Assembly: GCA_951800145.1 (NCBI GenBank)
Contig: CATOJE010000012.1
Location: 1-59,517, forward strand
Direction of reading: 5' to 3'
From: an uncultured Lachnospiraceae bacterium
GTDB taxonomy: Bacteria; Bacillota; Clostridia; Lachnospirales; Lachnospiraceae
DNA length: 59,517 bases
Part shown: one piece after another, positions 1 through 9,162 of the stretch
How positions within the stretch are numbered: position 1 is the stretch's first letter
Layout: every line of letters starts with the position of its first letter
Program-made: the position numbers and the translations under genes
Notes under the pieces: generated by a model
What the model was told of the DNA's origin: nothing
Seen by the model: the letters and a program-made list of their open reading frames with translations, nothing else
The model's database searches: none

Positions 1-31
1 GGACCTTACGCACCGCTACGCTTTCGGCGGA

Positions 32-198
32 GCGAGAGCGCGGTGACGTTGGGACCCGCCTGCTGGGGCGCGTAGCTTCCCGGCGAATATGCGCCTGCAT
101 CCATACCCCGAAAACTTGGATTCCCTAGCAGGTAACGACACCCACCTGGCCAGCGAATCCTAACGGGTAACGACACACACTCGGCTGACGAATCCTAC
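32..198 (+). repeat. Dispersed repeat, left copy (inverted partner at right end)
   Basis: Reading this stretch forward gives the reverse complement of 59351-59517 over 167 ungapped bases, with about 13 mismatches by eye. Only two of these lie in the first 92 bases (the head); the rest fall in the 35-bp tandem part. The head can fold: positions 67-74 (ggcgcgta) pair with 88-95 (tatgcgcc) with one G-U pair. Bases 1-31 continue the element outward. The copy lies upstream of topB with the tandem part on the gene side, the same arrangement as the other copy has to luxS. Function unknown. Confidence 0.9.
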
Positions 199-230
199 CG
201 GGTTGCGACATGCACTTGGCTAGCGATTCC
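125..230 (+). repeat. 35-bp tandem repeat, three units
   Basis: Three degenerate head-to-tail units (125-160, 161-195, 196-230) share the pattern gGgTaaCGACA..CACttGGC..GCGAaTCC. The first unit is 36 bases, the others 35. There are no spacers, so this is not a CRISPR array. The right-hand copy of the element has two such units, so copy number differs between copies. Confidence 0.85.
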
Positions 231-424
231 TCAGACGTTCGCGATCACAGAGACTAAAGTAAATAGCAATACATCTTTCTTTATTATGGTGCGAAATAAT
301 GAAAATTCACCACAGTTGTGATAGAATATCCTTAAAAGTAAACAGCATTAAGACGAACCTCAGCACGACACAGTCATACCGCTAAGGTTAGCGCAGCAAC
401 GATTATGTAAGAAAGGATTCACAC
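231..424. other. Intergenic region before topB
   Basis: This A+T-rich stretch between the repeat and topB holds no convincing ORF, RNA gene or terminator. It presumably contains the topB promoter, but no hexamer pair with good spacing stands out. A ribosome site (agaaagga) sits just before the topB start. Confidence 0.4.
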
Positions 425-2683
425 ATGAAATCATTAGTTATCGCGGAAAAGCCGTCTGTGGCAAGGGATATTGCCAGAGTTTTGAAATGCAGCAAGCAGA
501 TGAACGGAGCCATCGAGGGCTCTGATTATGTGGTGACCTGGGGACTGGGGCATCTGGTGACATTGGCGGATCCAGAGGATTATGATAAGAAATATAAGGA
601 ATGGAAGATGGAGGACCTTCCCATGATGCCGGAGCCTTTTAAATTGGAAGTGATCCGGCAGACAGCGAAGCAGTATCAGGCTGTGAAGGCACAGCTTTAC
701 CGGAAGGATGTGAGGGAGGTGATTATCGCCACAGATGCCGGACGGGAAGGGGAGCTGGTGGCCCGGCTTATTTTAAAGAAGGCGGAATGCAAAAAGCCTA
801 TCCGGCGGCTGTGGATCTCTTCTGTGACCGATAAGGCTATCCGGGAGGGATTTGCAAATCTTAAGGACGGAAGAGAGTATGACAGCCTGTATGATGCTGC
901 TATGTGCCGGGCAGAGGCGGACTGGCTGGTGGGAATGAACGCTACAAGGGCGCTGACCTGTAAATATAATGCCCAGCTATCCTGCGGCCGGGTGCAGACG
1001 CCTACGCTGGCGATGATTGCAGCAAGGGAAAGGGAGATTAAAACCTTTGTCCCTAAGCCATACTATGGATTGGAGGCAAGGTGGAACGGGAAGGGTGCGG
1101 CCTCCCTGCTCCTGACCTGGCAGGAGGAAGGGTCGAAACGGGTTCATTCCTTTGATAAGGCTAAGATGGAAGCCCTGCTTAAGGAGCTTAGGGGCCAGGC
1201 AGGGGAGGTGGCAGAGATAAAGAAAACAGCCAGGAGGAAGCAGGCGCCTTTGCTTTATGACCTAACAGAGCTTCAGCGGGAGGCGAATCAGAGATTTAAT
1301 TATTCTGCAAAGGAAACGCTGAATATTATGCAGCGCTTGTATGAGAACCATAAGGTACTTACTTATCCCAGAACGGATTCCCGTTATTTAAGCAGCGATA
1401 TTCTGCCTACTATTAAGGAGCGTTTAAGAGCCTGCGGGACAGGCCCTTATAAAAAAGCGGCAGCTCAGGCTCTGCAGCGCCCCTTGCAGACGAAGCCTTT
1501 TTTTGTGGATAATAGTAGGGTTTCGGATCATCACGCCATTATCCCCACGGAGCAATTTGTTCAGCTGGATCATATGACGGTGGATGAGCGAAGAATCTAC
1601 GACTTGGTAGTTAGGCGCTTTCTGGCGGTCCTTTATCCTCCCTATGAGTATGAGCAGATCCGGCTGGTAGTAAGGGCGGGGAAGGAGCGGTTTCTGGCCA
1701 ATGGGACGATTGTAAAAAGCCTGGGCTGGAAGCTGGTATATGAAAGTGAGGGGAATATGAGTCTGGCAGAGGAGGAAGCGTGGGAAGGGGATTCTGATCA
1801 GGAGGAAAGAGCCTTTCGGAGCCAGACGCTCCCGGATTTGAAGGAGGGGGAGCGGCTGGAAGGGCTGGTCTTTGCCTTGACTGAACAAAAGACGAAGCCG
1901 CCGGCGCCATTTAACGAAGGGACGCTTTTATCTGCTATGGAAAATCCGACGGCTTTCCTGGAAACAAAGGATAAGGCACTGGCTAAAGCATTGGGGGAAA
2001 CCGGCGGTTTAGGAACTGTGGCCACCAGAGCGGACATTATTGAAAAGCTGTTCTCCAGCTTTTTGGTGGAAAAGAGAGGAAAGGATATTTTTGTTACCTC
2101 TAAGGGGCGGCAGCTGCTTGAGCTGGTTCCGGAGGATTTAAAAAAGCCGGAGCTGACAGCCCGATGGGAGATGAAGCTGTCGGAAATTGCCAGGGGAAGG
2201 ATCCGCCGGGATGTGTTTATGCGTGATATAAGAGAGTATTCCCTGGAGCTGCTGTCCCAGATTCAAACCGGGGAGGGAACCTTTCGCCATGATAACCTGA
2301 CGAATACCAAGTGTCCGGTTTGCGGGAAACGGATGCTGAAGGTGAAGGGGAAAAACAGTGAGATGCTGGTGTGCCAGGATCGGGCCTGCGGGCACCGGGA
2401 AACCATTTCCCGAACTTCCAATGCCCGCTGCCCGGTCTGCCATAAAAGGATGGAGCTTCGCGGAAAGGGAGATGGGCAGATCTTTGTCTGCGCCTGCGGA
2501 CACAAGGAAAAACTAACAGCCTTTCAGGAGCGTAGGAAAAAGGAAGGCGCCGGAGTATCCAAAAGGGATGTGGCTAAATATCTGAATCAACAGAAGCGGG
2601 AAGCTGTTGAGCCGCTTAACAATGCTTTTGCTCAGGCGCTGGCAGGGATAAGGCTGGAGGATTCCAATGAGGATAATTTATGA
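425..2683 (+). CDS. topB: DNA topoisomerase III
   Basis: A type IA topoisomerase of 752 residues, which cuts and passes single DNA strands through a covalent 5'-phosphotyrosine. The N-terminus has the TOPRIM domain (AEKPSVARDIARV, then ATDAGREGELVA near residue 103). The active-site tyrosine lies in the motif TYPRTDS at about residue 314. The C-terminus carries two CPVC-type zinc-ribbon segments (CPVCGKRM and CPVCHKRM). Length and TopB-type spacing separate it from TopA. The start has AGAAAGGA upstream at good spacing. The next gene overlaps its end by 17 bases, suggesting co-transcription. It acts in decatenation and recombination intermediates, as known for the family. Confidence 0.95.
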   Translation: MKSLVIAEKPSVARDIARVLKCSKQMNGAIEGSDYVVTWGLGHLVTLADPEDYDKKYKEWKMEDLPMMPEPFKLEVIRQTAKQYQAVKAQLYRKDVREVIIATDAGREGELVARLILKKAECKKPIRRLWISSVTDKAIREGFANLKDGREYDSLYDAAMCRAEADWLVGMNATRALTCKYNAQLSCGRVQTPTLAMIAAREREIKTFVPKPYYGLEARWNGKGAASLLLTWQEEGSKRVHSFDKAKMEALLKELRGQAGEVAEIKKTARRKQAPLLYDLTELQREANQRFNYSAKETLNIMQRLYENHKVLTYPRTDSRYLSSDILPTIKERLRACGTGPYKKAAAQALQRPLQTKPFFVDNSRVSDHHAIIPTEQFVQLDHMTVDERRIYDLVVRRFLAVLYPPYEYEQIRLVVRAGKERFLANGTIVKSLGWKLVYESEGNMSLAEEEAWEGDSDQEERAFRSQTLPDLKEGERLEGLVFALTEQKTKPPAPFNEGTLLSAMENPTAFLETKDKALAKALGETGGLGTVATRADIIEKLFSSFLVEKRGKDIFVTSKGRQLLELVPEDLKKPELTARWEMKLSEIARGRIRRDVFMRDIREYSLELLSQIQTGEGTFRHDNLTNTKCPVCGKRMLKVKGKNSEMLVCQDRACGHRETISRTSNARCPVCHKRMELRGKGDGQIFVCACGHKEKLTAFQERRKKEGAGVSKRDVAKYLNQQKREAVEPLNNAFAQALAGIRLEDSNEDNL

Positions 2684-3698
2684 CAGGGTAAAGGATGGAG
2701 TCCGGATTCTCCGGTGTTTTAGCTATGACGGGCAGGTGGAGATTCCGGAGAAAATCTGCGGGTATGATGTGAAGGAGCTGGGGCCCTATGTGTTTTCCCA
2801 GAAGCTCCGGAGGGTGATGCCGGGAGAGAAATTTGAAGCAGAGCTTGGCTGGGGAGAAGGGGAAAGCCACTTGGGAGTGAAGGCAGAGGAAGCGCTTTTG
2901 CAGGCAGAGGCGCTGGCAGATGGCACCCCTGCACTGCGGGGAGACAGGCTTCGCTCTATCAGCTTGCCTTCCTGCCTTCAAAGGATTGGCGCCTACGCCT
3001 TCTATAACTGTGAGAGGCTGGAGCGTTTGCGATTCTGGGGAGGCTTAGAGGATCTGGGGGCTGGGTTATTTACCGGATGTGCCAGGATCCGCTATCTGGA
3101 GGTGATTCTTCCACCTGGAGGGAAGTCCTGTTTAAAGGAGGTGCTTACAGAGCTGCGCCAGACGCTTTATGTAAGCTGTCTGGATGAGCTGGGCCAGATA
3201 CAGGCAAAGCTTCTCTTTCCCGAGTATTATGAGGAATCGGTGGAAAATACCCCGGCCAGGATCTTAACTCAGGAAATGCATGGCTGCGGCCATCGGTATC
3301 GCAATGCATTCAGCGGAACGCAGTTCCAGTACCTGACCTATGACAGGTTATTCCCCCACATTCAGGTGCAGGAGAAATCAGAGCTGGTGGCAGAGCTGGT
3401 ATTAGGGCGGCTGATGTATCCGGTCCAGCTGGATCCGGAGCGAAAGGCGGTTTATGAGGAATACGCGGCCAGCCACGGACGGGAGCTTTTTCTGGCGGCA
3501 GAGGCGGGGAGGGATCGAAAGGCTCTTTGGTTTATTTCCAGTGCGCCCTGGTGTACTCTGGAATGCCTGGACGAGATGCTCCAGGAAGGACAAAGGAGGG
3601 GGGAAGCCCAGGCCACAGGAATTCTCATGGATGCCAGAAGGAAAAGGCTGGAGGCAGGGACTTCTTCTGGAGGAAAAAGGCGGCGGTTTGAATTATAA
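2667..3698 (+). CDS. BspA-type leucine-rich repeat protein
   Basis: A 343-residue protein with no signal peptide or membrane segment. Residues about 90-150 carry two or three BspA-type (LRR_5) repeats, recognisable from LPSCLQRIGAYAF and the spaced 'F..C..L..L' pattern. The rest looks helical and charged and ends in a basic tail (GGKRRRFEL). The ATG is preceded by GGAGG at 6 bases, inside the end of topB, so translation is probably coupled. LRR_5 domains usually bind proteins; the partner is unknown. I do not recognise the C-terminal 190 residues. Proteins of this sort may accompany VWA/MoxR pairs; such a pair lies at 15750-18586 here, which is only a hint. Confidence 0.7.
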   Translation: MRIIYDRVKDGVRILRCFSYDGQVEIPEKICGYDVKELGPYVFSQKLRRVMPGEKFEAELGWGEGESHLGVKAEEALLQAEALADGTPALRGDRLRSISLPSCLQRIGAYAFYNCERLERLRFWGGLEDLGAGLFTGCARIRYLEVILPPGGKSCLKEVLTELRQTLYVSCLDELGQIQAKLLFPEYYEESVENTPARILTQEMHGCGHRYRNAFSGTQFQYLTYDRLFPHIQVQEKSELVAELVLGRLMYPVQLDPERKAVYEEYAASHGRELFLAAEAGRDRKALWFISSAPWCTLECLDEMLQEGQRRGEAQATGILMDARRKRLEAGTSSGGKRRRFEL

Positions 3699-3728
3699 GC
3701 AAAGGTTTCGAAAGGATAGGAGCAAATC

Positions 3729-4127
3729 ATGGGGAAATTGCAGGAAAGTGTTTTATACTACCATGGGAATGAGGAAAAGGGGGAAAGGGAGGTACGCCTG
3801 TTGAAAAGCGTACTGATCCGTATGGGAGTACGGATTAAAAATATTCGGCCGGAGCAGACGAAAGAATTGGTGGGCTATCTGGCAGGGCTGCCAGGGTTCA
3901 TGGAACAGGAGCAAAAAGGGGAAGGAGCTCCAGCTATTCATCAGGATATTCTGGTTATGCAGAATTTTACCAGTGCCCGGATCGATGCGCTGCTTCTCGG
4001 CCTTCGGAAGGCTGGCGGGGCAAAGGGGGATTTAAAGGCAGTGCTTACACCGCAAAATGCACAGTGGACGTTTTATCATTTATATGAAGAGCTGCTGGAG
4101 GAGCATGAGAAGCTTGCCGGGAAATAG
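3729..4127 (+). CDS. DUF3783 family protein
   Basis: A 132-residue soluble protein. The C-terminal half fits the DUF3783 pattern: ILVMQNF, then a leucine-rich helix, KAVLTPQNAQWTF and a final LYEELLEEH helix. Function is unknown for the family. The start has AGGAG at 6-7 bases. It follows the LRR gene by 30 bases and probably ends the topB operon, since a separate consensus promoter for the LacI-type regulator begins right after its stop. Confidence 0.75.
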   Translation: MGKLQESVLYYHGNEEKGEREVRLLKSVLIRMGVRIKNIRPEQTKELVGYLAGLPGFMEQEQKGEGAPAIHQDILVMQNFTSARIDALLLGLRKAGGAKGDLKAVLTPQNAQWTFYHLYEELLEEHEKLAGK

Positions 4128-4132
4128 TTTCA

Positions 4133-4161
4133 TTGACAAAAAAAGTTTCCGATGGTACTAT
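4133..4161 (+). promoter_or_regulatory. Promoter of the LacI-type regulator
   Basis: TTGACA (4133-4138), 17-base spacer, TACTAT (4156-4161), about 30 bases before the start codon of the LacI-type gene. This is a good vegetative sigma-A match. Confidence 0.75.
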
Positions 4162-4190
4162 GGAAATAGTGTCAGTTAGGGAGAAGGTCC

Positions 4191-5183
4191 ATGAAACGAA
4201 GTGTTACAAGAAATGATGTGGCAAAGCTGGCAGGGGTTTCACCTGCTGTGGTTTCCTATGTAATGAATGATTCCAATTATGTCAGCAAGGATAAGCGGGA
4301 AGCAGTGCTGAAGGCCATCCAGGAGCTGGAATACACGCCGAATGTATTTGCCAAGAGCCTGAAAACCAACCGTTCCAACCAGATTGCCCTTGTGGGGGAC
4401 TCTCTTCAGGGAGAGCTGTTTGGAGAGCTGGCGACCAGGCTTTTTGAGCTGGGATATTATGCCAGCCTTTTTTATAGCCAGATGGAGGATGCCTTTATCC
4501 AGCGAATCATAGATGCTCGCTTTGATGCGGTGTTCATGACCAGCAATGGCTTTGATGTGCGAAACCTGAATGAGATTGTGGAAAGCGGGATTCAGCTGAT
4601 TCTGTATAAAAGCCGGGAATACAAAGGCCTGGATCCACGGATAGTAATCCGCGCTCCGGATTTCTATGACGGGGTGAAGCGCTCTCTGAATTATCTTATT
4701 TTAAAGGGGCATCAAAGAATCGCCTATATTCCCCCTCTGAAATATAAGACTGCAGGGGTTGGGGGGAATGATTTTCGGGCTAAGGCTTATGTGGATACCC
4801 TTCAGTGTCATAATATGGAGGTGAATCCGGATTTATTCTGTACTCACACAAAAACGGTTTCCAGTATTCTGGAAAATGTGTTTACTATGATAACGGCAGC
4901 CAATTGCCGCCCCACAGCCTTTGTGGTGGGAGATGACCATCTGGCGGCTCAGGTGATGCAGTACCTGAAAAAATTCGGCATGAGAGTACCGGAGGACATG
5001 GCGGTGATTGGATGGGGAAATATCCCAAGCTCTACCATTACCACGCCGGAGCTTACGACAGTGGATTGCGAGATCGGGCAGTTTGCCCGGGAGGTTTCAG
5101 TGGCTCTGGACCAGCTGGTGAATGGAAAACAGCCGGAGGATCGGCTGTATAAGGGAGAATTGATTATACGGGAGAGTACATAA
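4191..5183 (+). CDS. LacI-family transcriptional regulator
   Basis: A 330-residue one-component regulator. Residues 5-55 form the LacI helix-turn-helix and hinge (NDVAKLAGVSPAVVSYVMN, then YTPNVFAKSLKTNRS). The rest is a periplasmic-binding-protein-like effector domain ending in a typical core (DDHLAAQVMQYL, IGWGNIP, TTPELTTVDC). It has its own sigma-A promoter and a strong terminator. The neighbours on the right are peptide uptake and cleavage genes rather than sugar genes, so a local role in peptide use is plausible but inferred. The effector cannot be predicted from the sequence. Confidence 0.9.
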   Translation: MKRSVTRNDVAKLAGVSPAVVSYVMNDSNYVSKDKREAVLKAIQELEYTPNVFAKSLKTNRSNQIALVGDSLQGELFGELATRLFELGYYASLFYSQMEDAFIQRIIDARFDAVFMTSNGFDVRNLNEIVESGIQLILYKSREYKGLDPRIVIRAPDFYDGVKRSLNYLILKGHQRIAYIPPLKYKTAGVGGNDFRAKAYVDTLQCHNMEVNPDLFCTHTKTVSSILENVFTMITAANCRPTAFVVGDDHLAAQVMQYLKKFGMRVPEDMAVIGWGNIPSSTITTPELTTVDCEIGQFAREVSVALDQLVNGKQPEDRLYKGELIIREST

Positions 5184-5205
5184 GGGGGCCAGAGGCCCCC
5201 TTTTT
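5184..5205 (+). terminator. Intrinsic terminator
   Basis: Perfect 7-bp stem gggggcc/ggccccc with loop aga, followed by five T. It ends the LacI-type gene, whose convergent neighbour stops at 5309. Confidence 0.9.
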
Positions 5206-5308
5206 ATGCACAGGTCCACACATAGGAATATGCCGCTAAGGCGGCGTGTGAGCCGCACGGCGGGCAGGGGAAAGTCTTCCCTGTTTGATTCTTTCTGCTT
5301 CTGATACG

Positions 5309-7282
5309 CTATTTGGTATATTTTATAAGCCAGTCCAAAATTTCCTGAAGCCGGCGAAGCCGGTGGAGCGGCTTTCCAGAACGGGAAAGATCATGATTTT
5401 CTCCCCGGAAATAGCAGAAGCGGCAGGGAACACCGTGATTCATCAATGCAGTGTACATCTGAATCCCCTCTGGCATATTGCAGCGGTAATCCTCGTCAGA
5501 GTGAATGAACAGGGTGGGGGTAACTGCACGGTCAGCATACTTTAATGGGGAATGCTCCCACATCCGCTCCACGCCGTCATAGGGAGTAGCAGCTTGCTGA
5601 TCGAGGCCAAACCAGGGGCCAATATCCGAATAGCCGCAGAAGGAAACCCAGTTGGAGATGGAACGCTGGGACACGGCAGCCGCGAAACGGTCTGTGTGCC
5701 CGATGATCCAATTGACCATAAAACCGCCATAGGATCCGCCAATGGCGCACACCCGGTTTTTGTCGATCTGCGGATACTGTTCTAACACTACGTCTGTAAA
5801 CACCATAAGGTCTTCATAGTCAATGGTTCCATATTTCCCTCTTAAATCTCCGAATACATTGCCGCATCCGCTGGATCCCTCCGGATTACAGAAGAATACA
5901 AAAAATCCGGCGCTGGCCAGCATTTGCATTTCATGGTGGAAGGTAGGGCCATAGATGGTTCTGGGCCCACCATGGATGGACAGAACTGCTGGATACGTGC
6001 CCTTTGGATCATAGTCTATGGGAAGCAGAACCCATCCGTCCATTTCCACCTCATGGTTCTGAAAGAGAATGGGCTGCGGACGGGCTATGTACCGGTCTGC
6101 CAGGGCAGAAGCCTGGAAGGCGCTGATCGGTTCCAGGGAATTGCTGCACAAAGAGTAGCGGTAAAGCTCCTGGGGCAGCATCTGGTAAAGCCCTGTAAGG
6201 AGAATGGTGTCGCCACAGAGATCAAAATCATCCACAGAGCCTTCCTGAGTAATCATAGGGGTGATCTGGCCGTCTAAGGACAGACGATATAGCTGGGCAG
6301 TCTTGCGCTGGGTGGTTATGAAATAGAGATACGAATCCGTTCCCTTAATGGAACGAGTCTGTCCATAGCGGCAGTCACAGCCCAGGGAATTATTGATGTA
6401 GATATCCGCATCCGCTAAAAGAGAGATGGCGCCGGACTCTGGTTCAACCTTGTAAAAACAATAATTCTCTTCCACCCCAAACCGCTGGAAGGTAGAGGCC
6501 ACAAGGATAAACTGATTCCCTACAGCCTCCATATTCTGGATAAAGTAGTCGGTCCCGCCATAGATTTTTTCGCAGCGCTCCGTCTGGATGTTATAACGGT
6601 AGATCTGGGCTCTTTTTAAGGGCTTTTGCTCATAGGATTCCCCGGCAAAAAGAACATACTGGCCAGAGACAGCAGCGGCAGCCAGCTCGAACAGGGGGCC
6701 AGCTAAGGGAATCAGGGCGTGGTCAGCCTCCCGGTAAAGGAAGGGACGCTTCCGTTGCTTGTTAATGAAGCCGGATCCATTGGCCCAGAAGGGGATTTCA
6801 TCCAGAACTTCATAATCTGCCTGCTCCTTTTTGGCCTGTTCGATGAGTTCCCGCTCCTGCTGGCTCATAGAGTGGTATTCAGGATAATTGGCATCGCATG
6901 TCCCGGTAACAAAATACAAGCCGGAACGGATTTTTTTAATGTCAGTGACACAGATGGGGAGGGTAAAGGCCCACACAGGCTCTGACTGACAGATGCCTTG
7001 ACGGTAATAGGCAGTGAAGGAACCGGAAAGCCTTTCCTCCTTATTTTTTGGCTCTGCCGGATAAAGAACGGTATCATCACTGTCCCAGATAAAGGATCGG
7101 ACCGCGCCGTGGACCAGGGGGCGGAGGGCTTCTGACTCATAAAGCCACAGCTCCTGATGGTAGGAATTTTCTTTGTCATCCGGAGTAGTGAGAATAAACC
7201 CGGCGCAGGCGCCAGAAGGGGAGTAGGTCAGACTGGATATCGTCTTATAGGTCAGAAAATCGGCTGCTTCTATTTTTTTCAT
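5309..7282 (-). CDS. S9 family prolyl-oligopeptidase-type peptidase
   Basis: A 657-residue serine peptidase. The N-terminal 370 residues look like a beta-propeller; the C-terminal part is an alpha/beta hydrolase. The nucleophile lies in GGSYGGFM (Ser about 517), with Asp about 598 in HSDEDYR and His about 630 in GENHDLS. There is no signal peptide, so it is cytosolic. The family (acylaminoacyl-peptidase/POP) cuts short peptides, often next to proline or blocked N-termini. AAGGAGG precedes the ATG at good spacing. It is divergent from the peptide transporter operon and shares the 200-base intergenic region with it, so it probably processes imported peptides. Exact specificity is unknown. Confidence 0.9.
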   Translation of the reverse strand: MKKIEAADFLTYKTISSLTYSPSGACAGFILTTPDDKENSYHQELWLYESEALRPLVHGAVRSFIWDSDDTVLYPAEPKNKEERLSGSFTAYYRQGICQSEPVWAFTLPICVTDIKKIRSGLYFVTGTCDANYPEYHSMSQQERELIEQAKKEQADYEVLDEIPFWANGSGFINKQRKRPFLYREADHALIPLAGPLFELAAAAVSGQYVLFAGESYEQKPLKRAQIYRYNIQTERCEKIYGGTDYFIQNMEAVGNQFILVASTFQRFGVEENYCFYKVEPESGAISLLADADIYINNSLGCDCRYGQTRSIKGTDSYLYFITTQRKTAQLYRLSLDGQITPMITQEGSVDDFDLCGDTILLTGLYQMLPQELYRYSLCSNSLEPISAFQASALADRYIARPQPILFQNHEVEMDGWVLLPIDYDPKGTYPAVLSIHGGPRTIYGPTFHHEMQMLASAGFFVFFCNPEGSSGCGNVFGDLRGKYGTIDYEDLMVFTDVVLEQYPQIDKNRVCAIGGSYGGFMVNWIIGHTDRFAAAVSQRSISNWVSFCGYSDIGPWFGLDQQAATPYDGVERMWEHSPLKYADRAVTPTLFIHSDEDYRCNMPEGIQMYTALMNHGVPCRFCYFRGENHDLSRSGKPLHRLRRLQEILDWLIKYTK

Positions 7283-7319
7283 GAAAAACCTCCTTCATAT
7301 TCATTGGATCTTCTACTAT

Positions 7320-7406
7320 TATAAACTTAAGTAAAGAAAAAATCCATATAAATTTTAATAAAATCTATGTAATATGGGATAAAATGTATATAAACTTGAG
7401 TAAATA
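7320..7406. promoter_or_regulatory. Pair of 18-bp direct repeats, candidate operator
   Basis: Copies at 7320-7337 and 7389-7406 share TATAAACTTrAGTAAAkA (16 of 18 identical), each with an ACTTAAGT-like palindromic core. The first lies between a possible -35/-10 of the minus-strand peptidase gene; the second ends 6 bases before the -35 of the binding-protein gene. Position suggests a shared regulator site. The LacI-type protein at 4191 is one candidate, although the core lacks the central CG common for LacI proteins. Confidence 0.5.
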
Positions 7407-7412
7407 AAATGC

Positions 7413-7441
7413 TGGACAATTTCAGGAATGTGAAGTATACT
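7413..7441 (+). promoter_or_regulatory. Promoter of the peptide-transport operon
   Basis: TGGACA (7413-7418), 17-base spacer, TATACT (7436-7441), 42 bases upstream of the binding-protein start. Close to the sigma-A consensus. Confidence 0.75.
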
Positions 7442-7483
7442 ATCGGTATGTAATGTATAACCGTAACAGGAGGAGAGGACAAG

Positions 7484-9154
7484 ATGATAAGAAGAAGCGT
7501 AACAACATGGGTACTGGCGGCAGCATTGGCAGCCATGACGTTGGCTGGCTGTGGTTCTTCCAATCAGAGTGCTCCGCAGCAGGACACCACTACCACCGCA
7601 GCAGCTTCGGAGCCTGCGACCACCGCAGCGCTGGAGACAAGAGCAGAGGAGGAACCTTCCGGTGAAGTCCAAAAAGGAGGCATTTTGACTGTGGTAGTTC
7701 CATCCAGCCCCAAAACGGTAGATCCAAAGGATCATACCACGGACTATGAGGCAGACATAATTTTCCAGGTGGCACAGAATCTGGTAACCTATAATAAGGA
7801 TTACACAGATATCATTCCCCTTCTGGCCACAGAGTGGTCAGTCAGCGAGGATGGGAAGGATTATACATTCAAGCTGCGGGACGATGTTTATTTCCAGCCG
7901 GGCAAATTCCAGGATGGCCGGCAGATGGTTGCAGAGGATGTGAAGTATTCTCTGGAAAGAATTTATAATGAATGTGCGACTGACCGAATCTGCCGCGAGT
8001 TCTTTGAGTCGGTGGAGGTTGTGAATGATTTTGAAGTAATTATCCATCTGAAGGATTCCTGCGGGCCGTTTTTAGAGACCCTGTGCGATATCGGAAACGG
8101 TATTCTTCCCAAGGAAGAGGTAGAAGGCTGGGGAGATGAGTTTGGATATCATCTGGTAGGAACTGGTCCCTTTATGCTGGAGGAGATGGTAGCAGACGAG
8201 CAGGTAACGCTGAAAAAGAACCCGAATTACTGGGGAGATGAGCCGAATGTAGACGGCGTAGTGGTAAAAACTGCTTCGGATAACAGCCAGATTGTCAATG
8301 CCCTGGTATCCGATGAAGCGCATATCGGCATGTATCTTCAGGGTGAGTCCATCCAGAGGGCTAAAGATGCAGGCCTGTTAGCGCAGGCTCCGGCTACCAG
8401 CGTAACTATGATCCGTTTTAATATGCAGAATGGTCCTACTGCGGATCCTAAGGTTCGGGAGGCGATCATTAAAGCAGTGGATATTGATGGCATGGTTAGC
8501 GGAATTTATCAGTATGGAGAGGCCTCCAGAATTTATCAGCCGCTGACGTTTTTATCCTGGGGATATCAGGATAAGTATGACAGCCTGATTCCGGAATACG
8601 ATCCGGAGGCTGCCAAGGCGCTTTTGGCAGAGGCTGGCTATCCAGACGGCTTTACTATGACCATGTATATCGGCTCCAGCACCAATCGGGAGAAGATGGC
8701 GCAGCTGTTCCAGTATTATCTGGGTGAAGTGGGAATTACCGTGGAGATTAAGTCCAGCACCATGGCAGACTGGATGTCCGCTGTAACCGGAAGCTATAAG
8801 GACAGTGTGGTTAACAGCTATGGAATCACGTTTAATGGAACCATTGATCCATATGCCTATGAGGAGAAATTCTTTACCTCCAACAATATTGATTCGGTCA
8901 GCAATGCAGGAGGATATGCAGACGATCAGGTAGATGAGTGGCTGTATGCGGCCTATAAGGAAACTGACCGTGAGAAGAGAACGGAATATTACGGTCAGGT
9001 CATGGAAAAGGTGATGAATGACAATGTAGGTATTTTCTACGCCTGCGAAGCCAGAAACTGGGGAATCGCACCGAAGGTTCATGATTCTGTGGTACGTGCG
9101 GACAGCAGACTTTTGATCTGCACGCCCTTTAATAATATCTGGATTGAGCAGTAG
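7484..9154 (+). CDS. Peptide ABC transporter substrate-binding lipoprotein (SBP family 5)
   Basis: A 556-residue family 5 solute-binding protein. It opens with a lipoprotein signal ending in LAGC (Cys 23 predicted as the lipidated residue), then a Ser/Thr/Ala-rich linker, then the folded domain (GGILTVVVPSSPKTVDP, DVYFQPGKFQDGRQMVAEDVKYSLERI, GTGPFMLEE). It sits on the outer face of the membrane and hands oligo- or dipeptides to the permeases encoded next. GGAGG lies 8 bases before the ATG. A stem-loop terminator separates it from the permease genes, which would make binding protein more abundant than transporter. Nickel or other ligands are also known in this family, but the peptidase neighbours favour peptides. 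Confidence 0.92.
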   Translation: MIRRSVTTWVLAAALAAMTLAGCGSSNQSAPQQDTTTTAAASEPATTAALETRAEEEPSGEVQKGGILTVVVPSSPKTVDPKDHTTDYEADIIFQVAQNLVTYNKDYTDIIPLLATEWSVSEDGKDYTFKLRDDVYFQPGKFQDGRQMVAEDVKYSLERIYNECATDRICREFFESVEVVNDFEVIIHLKDSCGPFLETLCDIGNGILPKEEVEGWGDEFGYHLVGTGPFMLEEMVADEQVTLKKNPNYWGDEPNVDGVVVKTASDNSQIVNALVSDEAHIGMYLQGESIQRAKDAGLLAQAPATSVTMIRFNMQNGPTADPKVREAIIKAVDIDGMVSGIYQYGEASRIYQPLTFLSWGYQDKYDSLIPEYDPEAAKALLAEAGYPDGFTMTMYIGSSTNREKMAQLFQYYLGEVGITVEIKSSTMADWMSAVTGSYKDSVVNSYGITFNGTIDPYAYEEKFFTSNNIDSVSNAGGYADDQVDEWLYAAYKETDREKRTEYYGQVMEKVMNDNVGIFYACEARNWGIAPKVHDSVVRADSRLLICTPFNNIWIEQ

Positions 9155-9162
9155 AATCAGAG

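Noticed and set aside
32..55. Similarity of gcgagagcgcggtga to part of the THF riboswitch
   Set aside because: Only a short GC-rich string is shared; the rest of the aptamer and a folate gene are absent.
7..102. 32-codon frame on the minus strand in the repeat head as a real gene
   Set aside because: Too short, no clear ribosome site, and both differences between copies change the amino acid.
125..230. 35-bp repeats as a CRISPR array
   Set aside because: The units are directly adjacent with no spacers, and they are degenerate; no cas genes are present.
1424..1910. Long open frames opposite topB and other genes
   Set aside because: They mirror GC-rich codons of the true genes, lack ribosome sites and show no domain motifs.
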